Shown piece by piece: positions 53,298-61,175 of a stretch of DNA of 64,000 bases (position 1 is its first letter; every line of letters starts with the position of its first letter). This DNA is from Rhodospirillales bacterium 24-66-33 (GTDB lineage Bacteria; Pseudomonadota; Alphaproteobacteria; Reyranellales; Reyranellaceae): NCBI GenBank assembly GCA_002281855.1, contig NCHQ01000024.1, forward strand, positions 80,870-144,869. Reading direction: 5' to 3'. A model generated the notes under the pieces. That model made no database searches. It saw only the letters and a program-made list of their open reading frames with translations, and was not told the DNA's origin. The translations under genes were made by a program, and so were the position numbers.

Positions 53298-53842
53298 GCC
53301 GCCTGTTCGGACCGATCCGCCAGAACGGCTATGTCGTGCGCGATATCGAGGCGGCGATGAAGCACTGGATCGACGCGCTGCAGGTCGGACCGTGGTTCTA
53401 CATCGATCGTGTGCAGACCGACTGGTTCCGCCATCGCGGCCAGGACTCCGCCGTCGAGCTGAGCATCGCGCTGGCCAATTCCGGCGACCTGCAGATCGAG
53501 CTGATCCAGCAACGCAACGACGCGCCGTCGATGTACAAGGAGTTCCTCGACTCGGGCCGCGAGGGTCTGCAGCACGTGGCCTTCTGGTCGACCGACTACC
53601 AGGCGCTGTACGACCGGTCACTGGGGCTGGGTTACAAGCTCGGCCACGAAGGCCAGATCGGCGGCGAGCGCGGCCGTTTCGCCTACTTCGATACCGGCGC
53701 CCCGGCCGATCCCCACGCCGGCACGGTCGTCGAGATCTCCGACATCAGCGGCAACAAGGGCCGCTTCTTCGAGTACGTCCGCAAGCGCGCCCAGGACTGG
53801 GACGGCACCGATCCGATTCGTCCCGTGCAGGGCCGAGCGTAG
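53294..53842 (+). CDS. VOC-family (glyoxalase-like) protein
   Basis: A 182-residue protein of the vicinal oxygen chelate superfamily, which includes glyoxalases, dioxygenases and epimerases. Typical parts are QNGYVVRDIEAAMKHWIDAL near the start, a middle GLQHVAFWSTDYQALYD segment with a metal-ligand histidine, and a HAGTVVEISD strand carrying the acidic ligand. The start ATG overlaps the monooxygenase stop by four bases. In this module it may isomerise or cleave a product of the monooxygenase, or bind the substrate. Its exact reaction cannot be read from the sequence. Confidence 0.88.
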   Translation: MSRLFGPIRQNGYVVRDIEAAMKHWIDALQVGPWFYIDRVQTDWFRHRGQDSAVELSIALANSGDLQIELIQQRNDAPSMYKEFLDSGREGLQHVAFWSTDYQALYDRSLGLGYKLGHEGQIGGERGRFAYFDTGAPADPHAGTVVEISDISGNKGRFFEYVRKRAQDWDGTDPIRPVQGRA

Positions 53843-53850
53843 CTCGGCCC
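53830..53850 (+). terminator. Hairpin at the end of the VOC gene
   Basis: A 9-bp stem (gggccgagc / gctcggccc) with a GTA loop overlaps the stop codon of the VOC gene. The following sequence is only mildly T-rich, so it is probably a weak terminator. Confidence 0.55.
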
Positions 53851-53917
53851 CGTTACCAACCAGAAACTTGATCCCCCTCCTTGTTGCGCCATTTTGGGGA
53901 GCAGCAAGGAGAACACC

Positions 53918-54634
53918 ATGATCGAGCTCAGACCCTTCGATAAATTGGGCAAGTCGGACCACGGCTGGCTCAAGGCGAACTTCCATTTCAGCTTCGCCGA
54001 CTACCGCAACCAGGACCGCGTCCACTGGGGCGCGCTGCGCGTCTGGAACAACGACCGCATCGCACCGCAGTCGGGCTTCCCGCCGCATCCTCACCGCGAC
54101 ATGGAAATCGTGACCTACGTCATCAAGGGCGCGATCACGCACAAGGACCATCTCGGCAACGAGGGACGGACCGAGGCGGGCCAGATCCAGGTGATGAGCG
54201 CGGGCAACGGCATCCAGCACGCCGAATACAACATGGAGCAGGCCGAGGCCGAGCTGTTCCAGATCTGGATCATTCCCAACAAGCAGGGCGTGCCGGCGCG
54301 TTGGGAGACCGTGCAGTTCCCCGCCGACGCGCGCGACGGCAGGCTGGTGCCGCTGGCCTCGGGCCGCGGCGATGACGGGGCAATCCCGCTCTATGCCGAC
54401 GGCTCGCTGATGGCCGGCACGATGAAGGCGGGCCAGTCGATCCGCCAGACGCTGAACGGCAAGCCGACCTATCTCGTGCCGGCCAAGGGGAAGATCGAGG
54501 TCCGCAGCAGCGACGGCAAGGTCGTGACGGCGAATGCCCGCGACGGCGTGGCCGTCGTCGACCAGGACGAGATCGAGATCGTGGCACTTGAGGATGCCGA
54601 GATTGTGCTGGTCGAAACGGACCGGCTGAACTGA
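53918..54634 (+). CDS. Pirin family protein (YhaK/YhhW-type)
   Basis: A 238-residue bicupin of the pirin family. The metal ligands are visible in FPPHPHRDMEIVTYVIKGAI (HxH), then HKDHLGNEG, and a glutamate in QVMSAGNGIQHAEYNMEQAE. Several bacterial pirins have quercetinase activity; others interact with enzymes or regulators. The ATG at 53918 follows an AAGGAG-type ribosome site; the upstream in-frame start at 53894 is weaker. It appears monocistronic, as a clear terminator follows. The C-terminal half (GKIEVRSSDGKVV) is the second cupin domain. Confidence 0.93.
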   Translation: MIELRPFDKLGKSDHGWLKANFHFSFADYRNQDRVHWGALRVWNNDRIAPQSGFPPHPHRDMEIVTYVIKGAITHKDHLGNEGRTEAGQIQVMSAGNGIQHAEYNMEQAEAELFQIWIIPNKQGVPARWETVQFPADARDGRLVPLASGRGDDGAIPLYADGSLMAGTMKAGQSIRQTLNGKPTYLVPAKGKIEVRSSDGKVVTANARDGVAVVDQDEIEIVALEDAEIVLVETDRLN

Positions 54635-54659
54635 GCTCTCGTCGGATTGACGCTACGGA

Positions 54660-54688
54660 CCGGGCGGGGTTTGATCCCGCCCGGTTTT
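54660..54688 (+). terminator. Rho-independent terminator after pirin gene
   Basis: A 9-bp stem (ccgggcggg / cccgcccgg) with a 7-base loop and a following TTTT run at 54685-54688. It is the clearest intrinsic terminator in the window. Confidence 0.85.
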
Positions 54689-54704
54689 CGTTTGGGAGAG
54701 ACGC

Positions 54705-55478
54705 ATGGCCTACAAGGGCTTCGATCTGACGGGCAAGGTGGCGCTGGTGACCGGCGGCAACGGCGGCATCGGCCTCGGCATGGCCGACGCGATGGCCCAG
54801 GCGGGCGCCGGTGTCTGCATCTGGGGCACGCGCAAGGAGAAGAACGACGCGGCCGTCGAGCAGCTCAAGAAGCATGGCGGCAAGGTCCACGCCCAGATCG
54901 TCGATGTCGGCGACGAGAAGCAGGTCGAGGACGCCTTCGCCGAAGCGGTGAAGGTCATGGGCCATGTCGACAACTGCGTCGCCAATGCCGGCGTCTCGGG
55001 ACGCGGCAAGGGCTCGATCCTCGAGATGGACTATGCCGAATGGCGCCGCGTGCTGCAGATCAACCTCGACGGCGTTTTCTTCACGTTCCGTGCAGCGGCA
55101 AAGCACATGGTCGAGCGCGGCCAGGGCGGCTCGCTGGTCGCTATGGCCAGCACGGCCGCGATCGAAGGCGCGGCGCGCTCCAGCCACTACGGCGCCAGCA
55201 AGGGCGGCGTTACGGCGATGGTGCGCGCGCTGGCGGTCGAACTGGCCCGCTACAAGATCACGGTGAACTCGATTCTGCCGGGCTGGATCGAGACCGAAAT
55301 GACGGCCAATGCCGTCGCCAATCCGAAGTTCGCGGACAACGTTCTGCCGCGCATTCCGACCCGCCGCTGGGGCACCGGCGCCGACTTCGGCCCCATCGCC
55401 GTCTATCTGGCGAGCGGCGCGACCGGCTATACGACGGGGCGCGACTTCGTTATCGATGGCGGCTATACGTTGTTTTAG
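54705..55478 (+). CDS. Short-chain dehydrogenase/reductase (FabG/gluconate dehydrogenase-like)
   Basis: A 257-residue classical SDR with TGGNGGIGLGMADAMAQAGA as nucleotide-binding motif (from about residue 16), the NAG motif in CVANAGVSG, the Ser in MASTAAIEG and catalytic Tyr-Lys in SSHYGASKGGVTAM. The C-terminal GATGYTTGRDFVIDGGYTLF is standard. A TGGGAGAG ribosome site precedes the ATG. Its substrate is unknown; it lies after the pirin terminator and may share a transcript with the unknown exported protein that follows 39 bases later. Confidence 0.94.
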   Translation: MAYKGFDLTGKVALVTGGNGGIGLGMADAMAQAGAGVCIWGTRKEKNDAAVEQLKKHGGKVHAQIVDVGDEKQVEDAFAEAVKVMGHVDNCVANAGVSGRGKGSILEMDYAEWRRVLQINLDGVFFTFRAAAKHMVERGQGGSLVAMASTAAIEGAARSSHYGASKGGVTAMVRALAVELARYKITVNSILPGWIETEMTANAVANPKFADNVLPRIPTRRWGTGADFGPIAVYLASGATGYTTGRDFVIDGGYTLF

Positions 55479-55517
55479 CCCGTCGCCACTACAGCACCAG
55501 ACTTTGGGGAAACACTC

Positions 55518-56045
55518 ATGATCAATCGGTTCGCAGCCAGCCTGGCCGTCCTCGTCGCGTTCGGCGCGCTGCCGGCGCTCGCGCAGCAACAGCAGCCCAA
55601 GCCTGCGGCCGCCGCGGCGACCCCGAAGGCCGACGAGGATCGCTATGTCGGCTACTACTATCCGAAGCCGACCGCGGTCGAGAACTACACCTCGCCGATG
55701 CAGACGATCGCCGGCGCCGAGCGCGCCCAGCGCGTGCAGTTCGCCACGGTCGTGTCGCAGGGCACGATCCAGTCGGCCTATCGCGTTCCCTACTCGGTCT
55801 TCGTGAAGGGCGAGAAGGCGGACAAGATGATCATCGTCGGCCTGCAGCCGGGCGAGATGAGCACGATCTATCGCGCGCGAGCGATCCTCGCGAACATGAC
55901 CACCATGTCGCGCCTGTCGCCGTTCTTCCAGGAGCGCACGATCGCCGAGGACGCCAACTTCTTCGACCTGCTGAAGCTGCTCGGCTTCCAGCAGATCACG
56001 ATCAGCGACGGCGACAAGTTCACCCACCAGGTGAACATCAAATAA
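55518..56045 (+). CDS. Exported protein of unknown function
   Basis: A 175-residue protein with a signal peptide (LAVLVAFGALPALAQ, cleavage near residue 24), then a low-complexity Gln/Pro/Ala/Lys stretch (about residues 24-38). The mature domain begins DRYVGYYYPKPTAVENYTSP and includes MIIVGLQPGEMSTIYRARAI; it ends in FQQITISDGDKFTHQVNIK. I do not recognise the family. It looks like a small periplasmic domain, with no cysteine or obvious catalytic motif. It follows an SDR by 39 bases and is followed by a cluster of hairpins. Confidence 0.75.
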   Translation: MINRFAASLAVLVAFGALPALAQQQQPKPAAAAATPKADEDRYVGYYYPKPTAVENYTSPMQTIAGAERAQRVQFATVVSQGTIQSAYRVPYSVFVKGEKADKMIIVGLQPGEMSTIYRARAILANMTTMSRLSPFFQERTIAEDANFFDLLKLLGFQQITISDGDKFTHQVNIK

Positions 56046-56057
56046 GTCGGCAAGTCT

Positions 56058-56167
56058 CTTCCCCTTTGCGGACTCCGCAAAGGGGAAGTGCCCGCGTCTT
56101 ACGCGGGCGATGTGGTCATGACCCCTCCGTCGCGTAAGATGCGACAGCTCCCCATCTGAATGGGGAG
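56058..56167. repeat. Cluster of three palindromic elements
   Basis: In 110 bases there are three perfect hairpins: cttcccctttgcgg-act-ccgcaaaggggaag (56058-56088), gcccgcgt-ctt-acgcgggc (56090-56108) and ctccccat-ctga-atggggag (56148-56167), plus a weaker gtcgc/gcgac pair around 56129-56146. They separate convergent genes. The last resembles short extragenic palindromes common in rhizobial and related genomes. Confidence 0.7.
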
Positions 56168-56172
56168 GAATC

Positions 56173-56943
56173 TCATATAGCGTTCATACCGCCGTCGATC
56201 ACCAGTTCGGCGCCGGTCATGAAGCGGGACTCATCGGAAATCAGGTAGAGCACGCCGTAGGCAATGTCCTCCGGCGTGCCGAAATGGCCGATCGGCACGC
56301 GCTGGCGCGTGCGCTCGCGGGCCTTCTCGCTCGGCAGGATGTGCTCGCCCATCGGCGTCATGATGATGCCGGGATGGACCGAGTTGCAACGCACCTTGTA
56401 GCCCTTGCGCGCACAATCCATCGCCACCGTCTTGGTGAACTGCCGGACGGCGCCCTTGCTGGCGCCATAGGCCGAGAGGTCCGGCGTGCCAAGGAAAGCC
56501 GCCAGAGACGACATGTTCACGATCGAGCCGCCGCCCGAGGATCGCAGCGCCGGCACGCCGTACTTGCAGCCGAGGAACACGCCTTCGACGTTGATCGACA
56601 GGATACGGCGCCACTGATCGAGGCTCTCGCCCTCGAAGGATGAGGGAAACGGTCCGGCGATGCCGGCATTGTTGACCAGCCCGTTCAAGCGGCCTTCGCG
56701 CGCGAGGATGTCGTCGATGATGCGCTTCCAGTCGGCTTCCTGCGACGTGTCCTGCTCCTCGAAGCGGGCATTGCCCCCTGAGTTCAGACTGGCAATCTGC
56801 TGAACCGTCTCCAGTCCACCGGCGCGGTTGACGTCGGTCACAATCACCGTCGCGCCCTCCGCCGCCAGCAGCTTCGCCGACGCTCGTCCGATGCCCGATC
56901 CGGCGCCCGTCACCAGCACGACCTTGTCTGCAACACGGCTCAT
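56173..56943 (-). CDS. Short-chain dehydrogenase/reductase (glucose/3-oxoacyl reductase-like)
   Basis: A 256-residue classical SDR. Motifs are TGAGSGIGRASAKLLAAEGA (about residues 13-32), NNAGIAGPFPS with NAG, the serine in NMSSLAAFLG, and Tyr-Lys in SAYGASKGAVRQF. The C-terminal MTGAELVIDGGMNAI is typical. The ATG at 56943 gives the normal short N-terminus; the upstream in-frame extension overlaps the divergent isomerase promoter region and is discarded. The substrate is unknown. It diverges from the 2-hydroxychromene-2-carboxylate isomerase-like gene, suggesting a shared aromatic or xenobiotic setting, but that is weak. Confidence 0.93.
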   Translation of the reverse strand: MSRVADKVVLVTGAGSGIGRASAKLLAAEGATVIVTDVNRAGGLETVQQIASLNSGGNARFEEQDTSQEADWKRIIDDILAREGRLNGLVNNAGIAGPFPSSFEGESLDQWRRILSINVEGVFLGCKYGVPALRSSGGGSIVNMSSLAAFLGTPDLSAYGASKGAVRQFTKTVAMDCARKGYKVRCNSVHPGIIMTPMGEHILPSEKARERTRQRVPIGHFGTPEDIAYGVLYLISDESRFMTGAELVIDGGMNAI

Positions 56944-57015
56944 GCAATCCCTCCCCGAACGATCTTGTCGCAAGGCTAGAAGCGGCGCAGGCTTGCGACA
57001 AGCAAGGAGGAAGAC

Positions 57016-57612
57016 ATGGCCCGCACGCTGGAATTCTACTTCGACTATGGCAGCCCCTACAGCTACCTGGCCGACACGCAGGTGGAGGCGATCGCGCAGC
57101 GCGCCGGCGCCACCCTGGTCCGCAAGCCGATGCTGCTGGGCGGCGTGTTCAAGGCGACCGGCAATCATTCACCGGCCGAGCTGCCGCAGAAGTCGGCGTG
57201 GAGCGCCTTCGACATGCCGATGTGGGCTCGCCACTACGGCGTACCGTTCCAGCGCAATCCGTTCTTTCCGGTGAACACGCTGGCGCTGATGCGCGGCGCC
57301 GCGGCCGCGCAGATCGACGGATCGTTCGAGCGCTATCACCCGGCGGTCTTCAAGGCGATGTGGGTCGAGGGCCGCAACCTCAACGACATGAAGGAGGTGG
57401 CGGCCGTGTTGACCGCAGCCGGCCTCGATGTGGGAAAATTCGGCGCCCGCATCCAGGACCAGGACGTCAAGGACCGGCTCAAGGCCACCACCGAGGAGGC
57501 GGTCGCGCGCGGCGTGTTCGGCGCACCCACCTGCTTCGTGGACAAGATGATGTTCTTCGGCAACGATCGCCTCCCCTTCGTCGAACTGGCCCTCAAGGAA
57601 GAACTCAAATGA
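57016..57612 (+). CDS. 2-hydroxychromene-2-carboxylate isomerase-like protein (DsbA superfamily)
   Basis: A 198-residue protein of the thioredoxin-fold HCCA isomerase family, related to kappa-class glutathione transferases. Family parts are TLEFYFDYGSPYSYLADTQV near the start, with the active-site serine in GSPYSYL, the KPMLLGGVFKATGN segment, NPFFPVNTLALMRGA, and the C-terminal VFGAPTCFVDKMMFFGNDRL. HCCA isomerase acts in naphthalene breakdown; many relatives lack that pathway. No naphthalene genes are near, so the substrate is uncertain. A good AAGGAGGAAG site precedes the ATG, and the stop overlaps the OmpA-domain gene. Confidence 0.93.
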   Translation: MARTLEFYFDYGSPYSYLADTQVEAIAQRAGATLVRKPMLLGGVFKATGNHSPAELPQKSAWSAFDMPMWARHYGVPFQRNPFFPVNTLALMRGAAAAQIDGSFERYHPAVFKAMWVEGRNLNDMKEVAAVLTAAGLDVGKFGARIQDQDVKDRLKATTEEAVARGVFGAPTCFVDKMMFFGNDRLPFVELALKEELK

Positions 57613-58046
57613 AGAAGATCGGTGTCCTCATCGCCGCCGGTATGCTGTTCGCTGCGGCGCCGTCCTTCGCGCAGACGGTCGGCACCTGCCCGCGCGGTGG
57701 CGGCAGCAGCCAGCCGCAGCCGGTTCGTGTCCTCTTCGCCCTCAACAGTTCGCAGGTGCCTCCGGGCGAGAAGCCGATGATCGCCCAGGCGGTGAAGACC
57801 GCGAAGGAACGCCAGGTGTCGGCCATCTGCCTGATCGGCCACACCGACAAGCTGGGTGACAAGGCCTACAACGAGAAGCTCGCGCGGGCGCGTGCCCAGG
57901 CGGTCGCCGCCGAGATGATCCGCGATGGCTATCCGGCGAAGAACATCACCATCGTCGCCGACCCCGAAGCCTTCGGGAACATGAGCTTCGGCAGCGACAA
58001 TGCCTCCGAGATCGACCGCAAGGTGACGATCTTCTACGCGCGGTAG
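57609..58046 (+). CDS. Small OmpA-domain exported protein
   Basis: A 145-residue protein with a signal peptide (MKKIGVLIAAGMLFAAAPSFAQ, residues 1-22; cleavage before TVG) and a single C-terminal OmpA-like domain. The peptidoglycan-binding loop residues can be seen in LIGHTDKLGDKAYNEKLARA (about residues 78-97), followed by RAQAVAAEMIRDGYPAKNI. The domain is near minimal size, with no beta-barrel or lipobox, so it is likely a soluble periplasmic protein. Its start overlaps the isomerase stop by four bases, which is an unusual gene pair. Confidence 0.88.
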   Translation: MKKIGVLIAAGMLFAAAPSFAQTVGTCPRGGGSSQPQPVRVLFALNSSQVPPGEKPMIAQAVKTAKERQVSAICLIGHTDKLGDKAYNEKLARARAQAVAAEMIRDGYPAKNITIVADPEAFGNMSFGSDNASEIDRKVTIFYAR

Positions 58047-58049
58047 CTC

Positions 58050-58117
58050 ATTGGAGCGCGCCACTCCGGTGGCGCTCATGTCTTGATGAGGGCGCCACTG
58101 GAGTGGCGCGCTCCAAT
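58050..58117. repeat. Family 2 palindromic repeat
   Basis: An 18-base perfect outer stem (attggagcgcgccactcc at 58050-58067 and its complement at 58100-58117) extends inward with ggtggcgct / ggcgccact-type arms around a loop of about ten bases. It is the compact form of the repeat whose arms flank the REP pair at 22543-22736. It separates two convergent genes and probably terminates both. Confidence 0.75.
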
Positions 58118-58124
58118 GGACGCG

Positions 58125-59117
58125 TTACGATCCGGAGCTTATCTCGATCGCGACCTTGCCGACGACCTTGCGCTCCATCAGGACGCGGAAGGCGTCGGCG
58201 GCCTGTTCCATCGGGAAGCGGTGTGAGACGTGCGGGCGCATGACGCCCAGCGCCGCGAGCCGCGGCAGTTCCTCGACATAGTCGCGGCCCAGTTCCGGCG
58301 ACAGGCGCAGGATCGTCTCGCCGGCGCGCACGCCCAGCACCGACAGGCCCTTGATCAGGATGTGGTTGGACATGAGCTTGCTCGGCCCGCCCGAGGTGAA
58401 GCCCACCACCAGCAGCCGCGCGCCATAGGCGGCGGCCCTCACCGACTTCTCGAGCACCTCGCCGCCGACCGGATCGTAGATCACGTCGCAACCCTTGCCG
58501 TTCGTCATCTCCTTCACCGCGGCGACGAAGTCGCCGGTGCGGTAGTTCACGACCTCGTCGGCCCCGTTCTCCCGCACGACGGCGAGGCGGCCATCGTCGC
58601 TGCCCGTCGCAATGACGCGCGCGCCGAGATGCTTGCCGAGCTGTACCGCCGCCAGACCGACGCCGCCCGAGGCGCCATGGACCAGCAGAACCTCGCCCTT
58701 CTTCAGGGCGGCGCGATGAACCAGCGAGTGATAGGCCGTCTGTGCGGCGACGCGGAAGCCCGAGCCCTCGGCAAACGACCAGCCCTCCGGCAAACGCATC
58801 AGATTGCCGCTCGCTTTCAGCTTCACGTATTCGGCGAAGGCGCCGGGGCGTACGCCGAAGATCACGCGATCGCCGGGCTTCCAGTTCGTGACGTCCGCGC
58901 CGACCGCGTGGATCGTCCCCGCGCCCTCCATGCCGGGCACGAAGGGCAGTTCAGGCTTGTGCTGGTAGCCACCGGCCACCATCAGCACGTCGGGGAAATT
59001 GACCGAAGCCGCGCCGACCCGGACGACGATCTCGCCCGGCCCCACTTCGGGAAGCGGACGTTCCTCGATATGGAGAACGGAGGGATCGCCCAGGCGATCG
59101 CAGACGACGGCTCGCAT
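58125..59117 (-). CDS. Quinone oxidoreductase family protein (zinc-free MDR)
   Basis: A ~330-residue medium-chain reductase of the NADPH:quinone oxidoreductase type. Typical parts are VRVGAASVNFPDVLMVAGGY, LPFVPGMEGAGTIHAVGADV, and the NADPH-binding VHGASGGVGLAAVQLGKHLG (about residues 145-164). No zinc ligands are present. Several in-frame starts (59147, 59132, 59117) lie close together and none has a strong ribosome site; 59117 gives the usual N-terminus MRAVVCDRL. It lies 34 bases downstream of the carbamoyltransferase stop and may be in the same transcript. Confidence 0.9.
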   Translation of the reverse strand: MRAVVCDRLGDPSVLHIEERPLPEVGPGEIVVRVGAASVNFPDVLMVAGGYQHKPELPFVPGMEGAGTIHAVGADVTNWKPGDRVIFGVRPGAFAEYVKLKASGNLMRLPEGWSFAEGSGFRVAAQTAYHSLVHRAALKKGEVLLVHGASGGVGLAAVQLGKHLGARVIATGSDDGRLAVVRENGADEVVNYRTGDFVAAVKEMTNGKGCDVIYDPVGGEVLEKSVRAAAYGARLLVVGFTSGGPSKLMSNHILIKGLSVLGVRAGETILRLSPELGRDYVEELPRLAALGVMRPHVSHRFPMEQAADAFRVLMERKVVGKVAIEISSGS

Positions 59118-59151
59118 GAAGGGGGCGCGCATCGCGGGAGCGCCCATCGGA

Positions 59152-60987
59152 CTAGTCGAGCTCGAAAGCGTTCTTGTAGTCGAGCTTGAAGGCCGGATCC
59201 TGATCTTCCTTGCGCAGGAAGCAGTTGCCGACCACCAGCACTTCGATCTCGCTGCCCATGAAACAGCGCCACGCATCCTCCGGCGTGCAGACGATCGGCT
59301 CGCCGCGCACGTTGAACGAGGTGTTCACCACCACCGAGCTGCCCGTCTTCGCCTTGAAGGACGAGATCAGGTCGTAGAACGGCTTGTTCGTCTCTTCGTG
59401 CACCGTCTGGATGCGGCCCGAATAGTCGACATGCGTGACGGCGGGAATGTCGGAGCGCGGCACGTTCAGCTTCTCGATACCGAACAGCTTGTCTTCCTCG
59501 TCCGTCATCTTGCGGCGGCGCGCCTCGACGACCGGCGCGACCATCAGCATGTAGGGGCTGTCGGTGTGGAACTCGAAATACTTGTCGACGTCCTCACGCA
59601 GCACCGCCGGCGCAAACGGGCGGAACGACTCGCGGTACTTGACCTTGAGGTTCAGCGTCTTCTGCATCGAGGGCGAGCGCGCATCGCCCAGGATCGAGCG
59701 GGCACCGAGCGAGCGCGGCCCGAACTCCATGCGGCCCTGCATCCAGCCGACCGCCTTGTCGTCGGCCAGCGCCTGCGCGGTCTGGTCGATCATCTCGTCC
59801 CGCGTCAGGCGCGAGAATTTGGCGCCGACGGCGGTGAGGCGCTCGGCGATCTCGTCGTCCGTGAAGTCCGGGCCGAGATAGGAGCCGGCCATGCCGTCCA
59901 TGTGGCCGTTCAGTTTGCGCGGCTGGCCGAGGAAGCCGTGATACGCGGCATAGGCCGCACCGACCGCGCCGCCGGCATCGCCGGCCGCCGGCTGCACCCA
60001 GATGCCGTCGAAGATGTTCTCACGCAGCAGCTTGCCGTTGGCGACGCAGTTCAGCGCGACGCCGCCCGCAAGGCAGATGTTCTTGACGCCGGTTTCCTTC
60101 TTCACCGACCGGCCGAGGCGGATCACGATCTCCTCGGTGACGGCCTGGATCGACGCGGCGAGATCCATATGGTGCTGCGTCAGCGTCTCTTCCGGGTTGC
60201 GACGCGCGCCGCCGAACAGCGCGCCGAACTTGTCGTTCGTCATGCGCAGGCCGGTGCAATAGTCGAAGTAGGTCTGGTCCAGACGGAACGTGCCGTCTTC
60301 CTTGAGGTCGACGATCTTGTCGAGGATCAGGTTCTTGAACTTGGGCTCGCCATAGGGCGCGAGGCCCATGACCTTGTATTCGCCCGAGTTGACCTTGAAG
60401 CCCGTGTAATAGGTGAAGGCAGAATAGAGCAAACCGATCGAGTGCGGGAAGTGGATCTCGCGCAGCATCTCGAGCTTGTTGCCGCTTCCCATGGCGAGCG
60501 ACGTCGTCGCCCATTCGCCGACGCCATCCATGCAGAGCACGGCGGCCTCTTCGTAGGGCGACGGGAAGAAGGCCGAGGCGGCGTGGCTCTGGTGATGCTC
60601 GCCGAACAGCAGGCGCTTCTGCCAGTCGAAGTCGGGCTCCCACTTCTTCATCTCGTCGCGCAGCAGCGTCTTCTGGAAGAGCTTTTCCTTCAGCCACAGC
60701 GGCATGGCCATGCGGAAGGAATTGAAGCCGCGCGGCGCGTAGGCGAGGTAGGTCTCGAGCAGGCGCTCGAACTTCAGGAACGGCTTGTCGTAGAAGGCGA
60801 CATAGTCGACGTCCTGAAGCTTGATGCCGGCACGGTCCAGGCAGAACTGGACCGCATTCTGCGGGAAACCCGCATCGTGCTTCTTGCGGGTGAAGCGCTC
60901 TTCCTGTGCAGCGCTCACCAGATGGCCGTCCTCGATCAGCGCGGCCGCGCTGTCGTGATAGAAGGCCGAGATGCCGAGCACCCGCAT
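59152..60987 (-). CDS. NodU/CmcH/SxtI-type O-carbamoyltransferase
   Basis: A 611-residue carbamoyltransferase of the NodU family, which moves a carbamoyl group from carbamoyl phosphate to a hydroxyl of a sugar or small molecule. The N-terminal Kae1-like ATPase/carbamoyl-AMP domain has ISAFYHDSAAALIEDGHLV, the metal-binding HHQSHAASAFFPSP and MDGVGEWATTSLAMG. The C-terminal domain has YRESFRPFAPAVLREDVDKY. It is followed upstream in the operon by DUF5989 and SxtJ genes, an arrangement like sxtI-sxtJ-sxtK. The acceptor is unknown. Confidence 0.95.
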   Translation of the reverse strand: MRVLGISAFYHDSAAALIEDGHLVSAAQEERFTRKKHDAGFPQNAVQFCLDRAGIKLQDVDYVAFYDKPFLKFERLLETYLAYAPRGFNSFRMAMPLWLKEKLFQKTLLRDEMKKWEPDFDWQKRLLFGEHHQSHAASAFFPSPYEEAAVLCMDGVGEWATTSLAMGSGNKLEMLREIHFPHSIGLLYSAFTYYTGFKVNSGEYKVMGLAPYGEPKFKNLILDKIVDLKEDGTFRLDQTYFDYCTGLRMTNDKFGALFGGARRNPEETLTQHHMDLAASIQAVTEEIVIRLGRSVKKETGVKNICLAGGVALNCVANGKLLRENIFDGIWVQPAAGDAGGAVGAAYAAYHGFLGQPRKLNGHMDGMAGSYLGPDFTDDEIAERLTAVGAKFSRLTRDEMIDQTAQALADDKAVGWMQGRMEFGPRSLGARSILGDARSPSMQKTLNLKVKYRESFRPFAPAVLREDVDKYFEFHTDSPYMLMVAPVVEARRRKMTDEEDKLFGIEKLNVPRSDIPAVTHVDYSGRIQTVHEETNKPFYDLISSFKAKTGSSVVVNTSFNVRGEPIVCTPEDAWRCFMGSEIEVLVVGNCFLRKEDQDPAFKLDYKNAFELD

Positions 60988-61004
60988 GGAAGGTCCCTAC
61001 CCTT

Positions 61005-61157
61005 TTAGAAGAGCGTGTAGATGAACGGCGCGATCGCCGAGCCCTTGGTGAGCACGATCAGGCCGCCGAAGATCACCATCATGATCATGATCGGCAGCAA
61101 CCAGAACTTCTTGCGCTCGCGCATGAAGGCCCAGAGTTCGACGATAATGGAGCCCAT
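61005..61157 (-). CDS. DUF5989 small membrane protein (SxtK-like)
   Basis: A 50-residue protein starting MGSIIVELWAFMRERKKFWL, with one membrane helix (LPIMIMMVIFGGLIVL, about residues 21-36) and a short tail SAIAPFIYTLF. The charged RERKKFW stretch followed by LLPI is the DUF5989 pattern. The gene lies between the SxtJ gene (18-base gap) and the carbamoyltransferase gene (17-base gap), exactly as in other NodU-SxtJ cassettes. A GGA site ahead of the ATG supports translation. Its function is unknown; it may form a membrane platform with SxtJ. Confidence 0.88.
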   Translation of the reverse strand: MGSIIVELWAFMRERKKFWLLPIMIMMVIFGGLIVLTKGSAIAPFIYTLF

Positions 61158-61175
61158 GGATCGGTCCTTTCGGAA

